The notes beneath the pieces were generated by a model. That model did no database searches. It was given only the letters and a program-made list of their open reading frames with translations, and was not told the DNA's origin. The position numbers and the translations under genes are program-made. Shown piece by piece: positions 1 to 6,876 of a stretch of DNA of 6,933 nt. Every line of letters starts with the position of its first letter. Position 1 is the first letter of the stretch. Origin of the DNA: Candidatus Omnitrophota bacterium (GTDB lineage Bacteria; Omnitrophota; Koll11; Gygaellales; Profunditerraquicolaceae); assembly GCA_028717765.1 (NCBI GenBank), contig JAQUNE010000076.1, forward strand, positions 1 to 6,933, written 5' to 3'.

Positions 1-1
1 T

Positions 2-1252
2 ACCAGTAGCCATGAAGAAATCAAGGCCTTAAGGCAGAACCAGATCGAGGTGATTGTTACTGACCATCATCAGCTTTCAGGTGATTCTTTGGCGCCGGCA
101 TCCGCGATACTTAATCCTAAATTAAAGAATTGCACCTATAAATATAAGGATTTAGCAGGTGTCGGAGTAGCTTATAAGCTTACCCAGGCTTTAACCGGAA
201 ATAAATTAGTGCATGACCTGGATTTGGTTTCTTTGGGTACGATTGCGGATGTGGTGCCTTTAACCGGAGAAAACCGGACAATTGTTAAAGAAGGCTTGAA
301 GAGGCTGACCCAGGCAGAGCGCATTGGCATAAAAGCATTAATTGAAACCAGCAGGCTTAAAGAAAGAGAGATCAATTCCACCTTTGTCAGTTATATCTTG
401 AGTCCGCGGATAAATGCCAGCGGTAGGGTCGATACAGCGGAAACCGCTTTACAGTTATTGATGAGTCAAGAAAAAGCAGAAGCGCAAATTCTGGCAAAAT
501 CTATCGAAAGCCTTAACCGAGAACGTCAAAAGATAGAGGCTGGGATTATGGAGGAGGCCAAGTCAATTATTGACCGGGAAATTAATTTTAAAGAACATAA
601 AATCATGGTGCTTGCTAAAGAAGGTTGGCATCAGGGCGTCTTAGGGATCGTTGCCTCAAAATTAGCTGACAGGTTTTACCGGCCAACGATTGTCATTTCG
701 CTTAACGACGGCCTTTGCCGTGGTTCGGGCCGTTCCATAAAAAATTTCCATCTTTTCTCTGCGCTTTCTGAATGTAAAAAATTCCTGCATAGTTTTGGCG
801 GGCACAGCCATGCAGTAGGGTTGGTAGTTAAAAAAGATAATCTCGAGGAATTTAAAAAAGAAATTAATCGTTTAGCCCGAGAAAAAATGTCTTTAGAGGA
901 TTTATTGCCGAGTATAGATATAGATATGGAATTAAGCCTAGCGGATTTAAATACAAAGATAGTAGAAGAAATCGATCTCTTGCAGCCTTTTGGAGCAGGT
1001 AACCCTGAGCCGTTATTCTATACCAAGAACCTTAAATTAAAGGGTGAACCCGCGCTTTTGAGCCGGGATACCCTAAAATTCTGGGTGAGCGACGGCACAC
1101 ATACTTCTCAGGCGATTGCTTTTGGCATGGGAAGCCTAAAGGAAAGCCTGCTTAATGCTGATTCCCTGGATTTGGTCTATTCTCCTAAGATTGATACCTG
1201 GCGGGATGAATCTTCGATTATCCTGGAAGTTGAGGAGATTTTTTTAAGATAG
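2..1252 (+). CDS. recJ: Single-stranded-DNA-specific 5'-3' exonuclease RecJ (C-terminal part, 5' end outside window)
   Basis: RecJ degrades single-stranded DNA 5' to 3' in RecF-pathway recombination, mismatch repair and base-excision repair, in the cytoplasm with Mn/Mg ions. The reading frame is open from base 2, so 416 residues are present. Family members are usually about 550-580 residues, so roughly the first 150, with the early metal-binding motifs, are missing. The name-giving DHH motif is at residues 21-23. The DHHA1 domain shows the typical EGWHQGVLGIVASKL stretch and the GGH motif at residues 266-268. The C-terminal OB-like domain begins with QPFGAGNPEP, a RecJ hallmark. The GTG at base 50 is an internal valine just before DHH, not a start. 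After GGH the sequence reads SHAVG, whereas xxAAG is more usual; this is probably neutral. The stop codon lies 3 bp from the end of convergent rpmB. The identification is secure. Confidence 0.96.
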   Translation, partial: TSSHEEIKALRQNQIEVIVTDHHQLSGDSLAPASAILNPKLKNCTYKYKDLAGVGVAYKLTQALTGNKLVHDLDLVSLGTIADVVPLTGENRTIVKEGLKRLTQAERIGIKALIETSRLKEREINSTFVSYILSPRINASGRVDTAETALQLLMSQEKAEAQILAKSIESLNRERQKIEAGIMEEAKSIIDREINFKEHKIMVLAKEGWHQGVLGIVASKLADRFYRPTIVISLNDGLCRGSGRSIKNFHLFSALSECKKFLHSFGGHSHAVGLVVKKDNLEEFKKEINRLAREKMSLEDLLPSIDIDMELSLADLNTKIVEEIDLLQPFGAGNPEPLFYTKNLKLKGEPALLSRDTLKFWVSDGTHTSQAIAFGMGSLKESLLNADSLDLVYSPKIDTWRDESSIILEVEEIFLR

Positions 1253-1255
1253 ACT

Positions 1256-1486
1256 TTAAGCTGCCCGGACAATTACGCCTTTTTTGATGCATTTGGTACA
1301 GACGTAAACCTTTTTTGGGTGGCCCTTGATCAATAGGCGCATTTTTTGCAAATTCGGCATGAATCTGCGCATGCTCCAACGGGCGATCTTGCTACCGGTG
1401 CCGCCTTTTTTCTTATATTGGCCTTTTCGGGTCACTGCTTTTCCCGGAAGTTCCCCTTTTCCACAAATTGCGCATTTTTTTAACAT
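1256..1486 (-). CDS. rpmB: 50S ribosomal protein bL28, zinc-ribbon (C+) type
   Basis: This is a structural protein of the large ribosomal subunit, 76 residues and very basic. The N-terminus (KKCAICGKG), the central RRFMPNLQKMRLLIKG and the ending HPKKVYVCTKCIKKG follow bL28; the short Bacillus form, from memory, has NLQKVRILVNGKPKKVYV at the same place. Two CxxC pairs, Cys5/Cys8 and Cys63/Cys66, would hold a zinc ion, as in the zinc-dependent paralogue class. Compared with the 62-residue Bacillus form there are about 14 extra residues around positions 20-36, rich in Lys and Gly. The ATG at 1484-1486 is preceded by GAGGTG (1494-1499 on the plus strand) at 7-base spacing. It is monocistronic here, with its own promoter and a leader of only about 20 bases. 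It converges on recJ with a 3-bp gap. The call is firm. Confidence 0.95.
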   Translation of the reverse strand: MLKKCAICGKGELPGKAVTRKGQYKKKGGTGSKIARWSMRRFMPNLQKMRLLIKGHPKKVYVCTKCIKKGVIVRAA

Positions 1487-1513
1487 AATTTTTCACCTCT
1501 TTTTAGATAATTA

Positions 1514-1541
1514 AGTATACTTGAAAATTTCGCATTGTCAA
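1514..1541 (-). promoter_or_regulatory. Promoter of rpmB (sigma-70 type)
   Basis: Read on the minus strand, a perfect -35 box TTGACA (plus-strand 1536-1541) is followed after 16 bases by TATACT (1514-1519), one base from the -10 consensus. Transcription would start near 1507, giving a leader of about 20 bases before the rpmB ATG. The start site is inferred. The region overlaps the promoter of the opposite gene. Confidence 0.75.
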
Positions 1542-1549
1542 GGTAGAAT
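1521..1549 (+). promoter_or_regulatory. Promoter of the DUF2339-like membrane protein gene
   Basis: TTGAAA (1521-1526) and TAGAAT (1544-1549) are separated by an ideal 17 bases. Each box is one mismatch from the sigma-70 consensus. The predicted start near 1556 leaves about 26 bases of leader containing AAGGAGG (1571-1577). The site shares 21 bases with the rpmB promoter on the other strand, so both cannot be occupied at once. Confidence 0.6.
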
Positions 1550-1582
1550 ATAGCAAAATACCAAGAAAAAAAGGAGGAATGA

Positions 1583-3820
1583 ATGTTTTTCTTTATTCTC
1601 TGGTTTGTTTGCGTGATTTTAACCTGTGTAATTGCCACACGGAAAAAGCGCGAAATAGCTGGTTGGATCGTATTTAGTTTATTTTTTGCGCCCCTTGCTT
1701 TAATATTCATTCTTATTTTACCTTCAAGAAACAATCAGGAAGAGAAGCGTCTATCTCCTGGAGCTGGGCAGTTAAGTATTAGGGCTGAATTGGAACAGAT
1801 AAAGAAGAGTTTTAGTCTTCTCTCCGCAAGGATTCAGAATTTAGAGAATCAAATAGGTATAATTTCTCCTGAAGAATTAGTAAAAGAGGATAGCGGAGAA
1901 ACCAAAAAAGAACCTGCTCAAGCAATGGAGAGTGTGCAGGTTAGCGGTAAAAAAAGTGACGTAGAGATAGACCTCGGTAGATTTTGGCTCAACAGGATCG
2001 GAATCATAGTATTTGCGCTAGGTGTAGGCTTCTTAATTACTTATACCTTTAAATATTTCGGAGCGTTGGCTAAGATTATTTTTGGCTACTTAGTAAGTGC
2101 GGGCCTATTTTTCTTTGGGGTTAAATTGGAAAAAAAGGAAAGGTTCAAAAGTTATGGGCGCGTACTCTTAGGTGGGGCATGGGCAATTACTTATTTTACC
2201 ACCTATGCGATGTATCATTTTGATGCCTCGAAAATAATCCAGAGTCAATTATTAGATTTATTGTTTTTGGGAGTTGTCGCTGCAGGGATTATCATACATT
2301 CGATAAAATATAAGTCCGAGGAATTATCTGCAATCGCTTTATTTATCGGTTATATTACTGCGACATTGGGAGACGTAAATTATTTTACTTTTTTAAGCAG
2401 TGTTTTATTGGCAGTGGCTACTTTAGTATTGGTCTTTAAGATGCAGTGGACAAGGATAATTCTTGCGGGGATTATTTTAACTTATCTTACGCACTATAGT
2501 TGGGTGATTAAGCAAATATATTTTTCTCTTGTACCTGCCGGACGTTTAAACATAAGCCAAGTTTATTTTCTTATCAATAGTGCTTTTCTCTTAGTTTATT
2601 GGGTTCTTTTTACTTTAGGGATACATTTAATTAATGACGATGACGATACTCTATCTAAAAGGCTATCTGCGGCAAATTTCGCTAATTTTCTCATGTTTTT
2701 CTTTTTATTTTACCCAAAATTATTTATGCAATATCCGGAGCAGAAATTTAATTTTACTTTTATCTTCGGGATTATCTACCTTTTTATTTCTTGGGTAATG
2801 GAAAAAAGCGGAAAAGACAAATTATTCATTAGTAATATAATTATAGCAGTTTCTTTATTAACTTTATCTGTGCCCCTAAGATTTGCGCCTTTTCGTACTA
2901 GCCTAATTTGGACAATTGAGTTGCCGTTTTTATTGTTTATCGGATTATTTTTTGACCGGAAGGTATTTAGGTATTTAAGTTTTGCGCTGGCAATAATCTT
3001 GCTTTTCAAATTTTTACTTTTTGATTTTAGCCTATCTGAGAAGATGAATATTTTTGGGATGGAGTTTTCCTGGAATAAATTTTTGTCTTTACTGGGTTTT
3101 CTTTCTATGTCGTCCTGTTTTTATCTCGGATGCTATTCAAAAAAGATCCCGATTTACAACAATCTGGAAAGATCTTTATATAATATATTTTCCGCATTTG
3201 CAACGGTATACTTTACGATATTTATTTGGTTGCTGGTCGATTTGAAATGGCTTACCCTTGGCCTGACAATCGAGATGCTGGTATTATTCATCTTCGGGTT
3301 TTTGTTGCTCGATAAATGGTTGCGTTTCTATTCTTTGCTCATTTTTGGCATCGTAGCCTTTCGTTTTTGTTTTATCGATTATTATTATGATGATCTATTT
3401 AGATGGCCGATATTAATATTCGAGTTGGCAAATTTTTATACCGTTTATTTTTTATACCGGAAACTTAAAGAAAATAAATCCCAGATTGAATCTGAAAATA
3501 AGTTTAAAGAAATAATTTTTTTGATCTCTACTGTCTTGCTCCTATATTCAATTTACCGTTATATCTTACACCCTTGGACTTCGCTTGCCTTAGGGGGTGC
3601 AGGGGTAGTGCTTTTTGTTCTTGGTTTTCTATTCAAAGATAAGATTTTTAGGTTAGGCGGGTTCGCTATTTTTCTGATTACCCTGCTCAGGATAGTATTC
3701 GTTGATTTATCCAAGTTGCACATCGTTTATAAGATTATTAGTTTTATTATTCTGGGTGTTTTATTTTTAGCCGTGTCTTATATTTATACAAAAATTAACA
3801 TAGAGAAATCGAAATCTTAA
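1583..3820 (+). CDS. DUF2339-like polytopic membrane protein
   Basis: The protein has 745 residues and is mostly membrane-embedded. Residues 2-18 and 27-47 form two helices joined by a basic turn (RKKREIAGW). Next come a predicted coiled coil around 65-92 (AELEQIKKSF, then ARIQNLENQIG) and a charged linker. From GRFWLNRIG (132-140) onward lie about 22 further hydrophobic segments. A short N-terminal hairpin, coiled coil, 'W-L-N-R-I-G' entry and many helices is the pattern I associate with DUF2339 (PF10101), whose function is unknown; an envelope role is often supposed but unproven. The C-terminal half holds three similar units at 443-481, 556-599 and 665-708, each running from Trp to Asp. No enzyme motif was seen. 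The start is supported by AAGGAGG at 1571-1577, 5 bases before the ATG. The gene looks more AT-rich than its neighbours, partly because of its Phe/Ile/Leu content. It may be cotranscribed with the helicase downstream. Confidence 0.8.
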   Translation: MFFFILWFVCVILTCVIATRKKREIAGWIVFSLFFAPLALIFILILPSRNNQEEKRLSPGAGQLSIRAELEQIKKSFSLLSARIQNLENQIGIISPEELVKEDSGETKKEPAQAMESVQVSGKKSDVEIDLGRFWLNRIGIIVFALGVGFLITYTFKYFGALAKIIFGYLVSAGLFFFGVKLEKKERFKSYGRVLLGGAWAITYFTTYAMYHFDASKIIQSQLLDLLFLGVVAAGIIIHSIKYKSEELSAIALFIGYITATLGDVNYFTFLSSVLLAVATLVLVFKMQWTRIILAGIILTYLTHYSWVIKQIYFSLVPAGRLNISQVYFLINSAFLLVYWVLFTLGIHLINDDDDTLSKRLSAANFANFLMFFFLFYPKLFMQYPEQKFNFTFIFGIIYLFISWVMEKSGKDKLFISNIIIAVSLLTLSVPLRFAPFRTSLIWTIELPFLLFIGLFFDRKVFRYLSFALAIILLFKFLLFDFSLSEKMNIFGMEFSWNKFLSLLGFLSMSSCFYLGCYSKKIPIYNNLERSLYNIFSAFATVYFTIFIWLLVDLKWLTLGLTIEMLVLFIFGFLLLDKWLRFYSLLIFGIVAFRFCFIDYYYDDLFRWPILIFELANFYTVYFLYRKLKENKSQIESENKFKEIIFLISTVLLLYSIYRYILHPWTSLALGGAGVVLFVLGFLFKDKIFRLGGFAIFLITLLRIVFVDLSKLHIVYKIISFIILGVLFLAVSYIYTKINIEKSKS

Positions 3821-3841
3821 GAAATACCCCGCAGAGGTGCG

Positions 3842-3857
3842 CCCTTGTGGGCAAGGG
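3842..3857 (+). promoter_or_regulatory. GC-rich hairpin overlapping a Shine-Dalgarno sequence
   Basis: CCCTTG (3842-3847) and CAAGGG (3852-3857) are perfect inverted arms around a TGGG loop. The 3' arm covers the first half of the strong ribosome binding sequence AAGGGGAGG (3853-3861). An alternative fold, GCCC (3841-3844) with GGGC (3849-3852), would leave that sequence free. No T-run follows, so this is not an intrinsic terminator. The hairpin could modulate translation or be part of a dispersed intergenic repeat. The pairing is seen directly; any function is inferred. Confidence 0.4.
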
Positions 3858-3863
3858 GAGGCT

Positions 3864-3917
3864 ATGAAGAGGAAAATAAGCTTGGCCAATGAGCAGAATT
3901 TTAGAAGGTCTAAATAG
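3864..3917 (+). CDS. Possible 17-codon leader ORF overlapping the helicase start
   Basis: An ATG at 3864 sits 5 bases after AAGGGG (3853-3858), the best Shine-Dalgarno match in the gap. It opens a 17-residue reading frame, MKRKISLANEQNFRRSK, ending at TAG 3915-3917, which is 26 bases inside the helicase gene in another frame. The peptide resembles nothing I know. It could couple translation to the helicase, it could be meaningless, or it could be the true helicase N-terminus displaced by a one-base error: losing one base in the GGCC at 3884-3887 would join the frames without creating a stop. Existence as a functional peptide is uncertain. Confidence 0.25.
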   Translation: MKRKISLANEQNFRRSK

Positions 3918-6798
3918 AGAACAGTTAGAAGCAATTAAACACCGTAATGGGCCGTTACTGATTATTGCCGGCGCAGGGACCGGAAAAACTACGGTCATTA
4001 CGCGCAGGATTGCCTGGCTTTTATCCGAGGGGCTCTGTAAGACCGATGAAATTCTCGCACTTACCTTTACCGATAAAGCAGCGCGTCAGATGCTTGAGCG
4101 TGTGGATCTATTGGTGCCTTACGGGTATACGGATATCTGGGTATCTACTTTTCATGCTTTTGGCGACCGTCTTTTGCGAGAAAATGCCTTGATCGCCGGG
4201 GTTAGCCCGGATTACAAAGTCTTAACCCGGCCGGAAGCAGCTGTATTTTTTCGTGAGCATCTCTTTGAATTCAATCTTTCCTACTATCGTCCACTCTCGG
4301 ATCCTACGCGTTTTATCGAAGCGCTGATTTCTCTCTTTAGCCGGGCTAAAGATGAGGATATCTCTCCTGAAGAATATTTTAAATTCGCGCAAGGTTTGAT
4401 GATTGAGTCCAAGGCTAGTCCAGAAGATTTGGCGCTAGAGGAAGAGGCAAAACAGCACCTTGAATTGGCGGATGCCTATGCCAAATATCAGGAACTTTTA
4501 GCTAAAGAAGGGCTGGTAGATTTCGGAAACCAATTTTATTTGGCGTTAAAGCTTTTAAGGGAGCATCCGTTGGTGCTCAAAAAATACCAGCAGCAGTTTA
4601 AATATATCCTGGTTGATGAATTCCAGGATACGAATTTCGCCCAGTTCCAGATTATTAAATTATTGGCGGGAGAGGGAAAAAATATCAATGTCGTAGCAGA
4701 TGATGACCAATGTATTTACAGGTGGCGGGGGGCGGCCTACAGTAATGTTTTAAATTTTATCGAAAGTTTCCCCGAGGCAAAAAAGGTCAGCCTGATTCAG
4801 AATTACCGCTCCACGCAATTGATCCTGGATTCTGCTTATCAATTGATCCAGAATAATAATCCTGAGCGTTTTGAGGTGAAAGCCCAAATCGATAAAAAAC
4901 TTCTGGCAAATACCGATAGCAAGGGTGTGCTGGAACATAACTTTTTTGATACCAATTCAGCGGAAGCAGATTGGGTGGCGCAAGAGATAGGGGAAAAAGT
5001 AAAATCAAAGAAATTTAAATATAATGATTTTGCTATTTTGGTACGTTCAAATTCCGATGCCCAGGCCTATTTACAATCGCTGAATATGCAGGATATCCCC
5101 TGGCAGTTTAGCGGTAATCAGGGGCTTTACTCCCGGGAAGAGGTAAAGCTTTGTATTAGTTTTTTACGCACGGTTTCAAATCAGTCCGATTCTCTGAACC
5201 TTTATTATTTGGCCAGTTGCGAAGTTTATAAGTTAAATTTAGCAGACCTTACCCTCTGTATGCATTATGCCAAACGCAGGAATAAATCTTTATATTCAGT
5301 TTTTAAGGAGCTGGAGAATATCACTGAGCTCTCTGAGATAAGCCAGGAATCGCGAGAAAAAATTAAAAATATCCTCGATGATTTAGAAAAGTTCCTTAAT
5401 ATCTCCCGCGCAGAAACCACGGGAAAACTTTTATATAGTTTTTTGACAGAAACCGGGTATTTGAAGAAATTAACTAAAGAGCAGAATTTGGAAAACGAAA
5501 CCAAGATCCAGAACCTTGCCAAATTCTTTAATATTGTCCGGGATTTCGAACTGGTTTCAAAAGAAGACAGGGTGATCCACTTTACAAATTACTTAAATCT
5601 TTTAATTGACGCGGGGGATGATCCTCCGACAGTAGAAGCGGATTTGGATAGTGACGCGGTTAATGTTTTGACAATTCACAAGGCAAAGGGGCTGGAATTT
5701 AGAGTGGTGTTTTTAGTAAGTTTAGTAGTGGGCCGTTTTCCGGTTTCTAAGCGCCGAGCGCCAATTGAACTTCCGGATGCCTTGATTAAGGAAATATTGC
5801 CGCAAGGTGATTTTCATATACAGGAAGAACGCCGGCTTTTTTATGTTGGAATGACCCGGGCTAAAGAGGCGCTTTATTTAACCAGTGCCCAGGATTACGG
5901 CGGGGCACGTACTCGCCGGATCAGCCAGTTCGTGATTGAGGCATTGGGAAAAGAGATCACTGAGAAAGAAAAAGTAAAGCAGGATGCGCTCGAAGCAATC
6001 AAACGTTTTGCTCCGGCAAAAACAGCTCGTGAGGCAAAGAAAGAGTTAATTTCAGAAGGCCAGATCGTGAAGTTAAGTTACTATCAGATCGATGATTACC
6101 TGACCTGTCCGTTAAAATATAAATATGTGAATATTTTGCGCGTGCCGATCATGGAGCACCATACGGTGATTTATGGCCGGGCAATGCATGAGGCAGTTTG
6201 TAATTTTTTTCAGTATCGCCTCGCTGGTAAAGAACTTGAATTAAATCAGCTTCTGGATATTTTTAGCGAAAGTTTTGATCCTCAGGGGTTTTTGGATAAA
6301 AAACACCAGGAGGATCGTTTCCGAATTGGCCGTGAGGCACTGGTAAGGTTTTATAACCAGGAAAAAAGCAAGCCCAGTAATCCGGCATATATAGAAAAGG
6401 ACTTCTCCTTTATGCTGGAGAATAATAAGATCAGTGGTCGCTTTGACCGGGTAGACCTGGAAGGTAGTGAGGTGGTAATCATAGATTTTAAGACCTCAGA
6501 AATTACCAAGCAGGTAGATGCTAATAAGCGGGTAAAGGAAAGTATGCAGTTAGATCTTTATGCCTTGGCCTATAAAAATATTTTTGGCAAGCTGCCAAAA
6601 CGCGTAGAACTACATTTTTTAGAATCAGGGATTATCGGCAGTGACAGCGTAAAAGAAAATGACTTAGAGAAAATTACCGATAAAATTAGAGAAGTTTCTG
6701 CAGGTATTCGTAAAGAACATTTTAGTGCAACTCCTACTTATATGGCCTGCCGGTATTGCGCCTATAATCAGGTCTGTCCGTTTGCGGCGATTAAATAA
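3889..6798 (+). CDS. UvrD/PcrA-like superfamily 1 helicase fused to a PD-(D/E)XK Fe-S nuclease
   Basis: This 969-residue protein should unwind DNA 3' to 5' with ATP and cut it with a RecB/AddB-type nuclease, acting in DNA-end processing or repair. All helicase motifs are present: Q motif LNREQ near residue 8; Walker A GAGTGKTT with Lys33; motif II VDEFQDT (Asp243, Glu244); motif III DDDQCIYRWRG (Gln274, Arg280); motif IV NYRST (305-309); motif V TIHKAKGLEF (595-604); motif VI EERRLFYVGMTRAKE (646-660, Arg657). The nuclease starts near 728. His767 (GRAMHEA), Asp853 (GRFDRVD), Asp866 and Lys868 (DFKTS), and Gln887/Tyr891 match the RecB catalytic set. Cys740 with Cys954, Cys957 and Cys963 forms the four-cysteine 4Fe-4S pattern of AddB and Cas4. 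Both active sites look intact. No partner subunit is nearby. The ATG at 3889 is the first in-frame start after a TAA at 3877, but its nearest Shine-Dalgarno, AGAGGA (3868-3873), is 15 bases away. An AdnA/AdnB- or AddA-like role is possible; I give no gene symbol. Confidence 0.93.
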   Translation: MSRILEGLNREQLEAIKHRNGPLLIIAGAGTGKTTVITRRIAWLLSEGLCKTDEILALTFTDKAARQMLERVDLLVPYGYTDIWVSTFHAFGDRLLRENALIAGVSPDYKVLTRPEAAVFFREHLFEFNLSYYRPLSDPTRFIEALISLFSRAKDEDISPEEYFKFAQGLMIESKASPEDLALEEEAKQHLELADAYAKYQELLAKEGLVDFGNQFYLALKLLREHPLVLKKYQQQFKYILVDEFQDTNFAQFQIIKLLAGEGKNINVVADDDQCIYRWRGAAYSNVLNFIESFPEAKKVSLIQNYRSTQLILDSAYQLIQNNNPERFEVKAQIDKKLLANTDSKGVLEHNFFDTNSAEADWVAQEIGEKVKSKKFKYNDFAILVRSNSDAQAYLQSLNMQDIPWQFSGNQGLYSREEVKLCISFLRTVSNQSDSLNLYYLASCEVYKLNLADLTLCMHYAKRRNKSLYSVFKELENITELSEISQESREKIKNILDDLEKFLNISRAETTGKLLYSFLTETGYLKKLTKEQNLENETKIQNLAKFFNIVRDFELVSKEDRVIHFTNYLNLLIDAGDDPPTVEADLDSDAVNVLTIHKAKGLEFRVVFLVSLVVGRFPVSKRRAPIELPDALIKEILPQGDFHIQEERRLFYVGMTRAKEALYLTSAQDYGGARTRRISQFVIEALGKEITEKEKVKQDALEAIKRFAPAKTAREAKKELISEGQIVKLSYYQIDDYLTCPLKYKYVNILRVPIMEHHTVIYGRAMHEAVCNFFQYRLAGKELELNQLLDIFSESFDPQGFLDKKHQEDRFRIGREALVRFYNQEKSKPSNPAYIEKDFSFMLENNKISGRFDRVDLEGSEVVIIDFKTSEITKQVDANKRVKESMQLDLYALAYKNIFGKLPKRVELHFLESGIIGSDSVKENDLEKITDKIREVSAGIRKEHFSATPTYMACRYCAYNQVCPFAAIK

Positions 6799-6819
6799 GC
6801 ATAGGATTTTTCTAATAAT

Positions 6820-6836
6820 CATTGACATGGTCAATG
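6820..6836. promoter_or_regulatory. Perfect palindrome, candidate operator
   Basis: CATTGAC and GTCAATG form perfect 7-base inverted arms around ATG. The left arm contains most of the -35 box of the following promoter, the classic place for a dimeric repressor. As RNA it could form a 7-bp stem with a tight 3-base loop, but no T-run follows on the plus strand, so a terminator for the helicase gene is less likely. The symmetry is seen directly; the binding protein is unknown. Confidence 0.5.
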
Positions 6837-6849
6837 GAGAAGGTAAAAT
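6822..6849 (+). promoter_or_regulatory. Promoter of the right-edge small gene
   Basis: A perfect TTGACA (6822-6827) is followed after 16 bases by TAAAAT (6844-6849), one base from the -10 consensus. Transcription would start near 6856, about 20 bases before the ATG, and the leader contains the ribosome binding sequence. It shows that the next gene is transcribed independently of the helicase. Confidence 0.65.
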
Positions 6850-6876
6850 ATAAAGATTAAATTAAGGGGGAGAACA

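Noticed and set aside
50..52. GTG as the start codon of the recJ reading frame
   Set aside because: The frame is open to the window edge and the GTG encodes a valine directly before the DHH motif, which in RecJ is preceded by about 150 residues.
1326..1514. 62-codon plus-strand ORF opposite rpmB
   Set aside because: It is antisense to a clearly conserved ribosomal protein gene and runs through its promoter; no protein-like features.
1480..1734. 84-codon minus-strand ORF ending in the divergent promoter region
   Set aside because: It is mostly antisense to the start of the membrane protein gene and overlaps the rpmB start; no supporting ribosome binding site or recognisable content.
3842..3857. 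Hairpin as terminator after the membrane protein gene
   Set aside because: It is followed by AGGGGAGG-type purines rather than thymines, so read-through into the helicase is more likely.
4750..5522. Several minus-strand ORFs of 62-85 codons within the helicase gene
   Set aside because: They lie wholly inside a gene with intact motifs on the other strand and show no independent signals.
6820..6838. Palindrome as intrinsic terminator of the helicase gene
   Set aside because: No T-run follows the stem on the plus strand, and the -35 box lies within it, so an operator reading fits better.
6849..6854. TATAAA as the -10 box of the right-edge promoter
   Set aside because: The spacing to TTGACA would be 21 bases, too long; TAAAAT at 16 bases is preferred.
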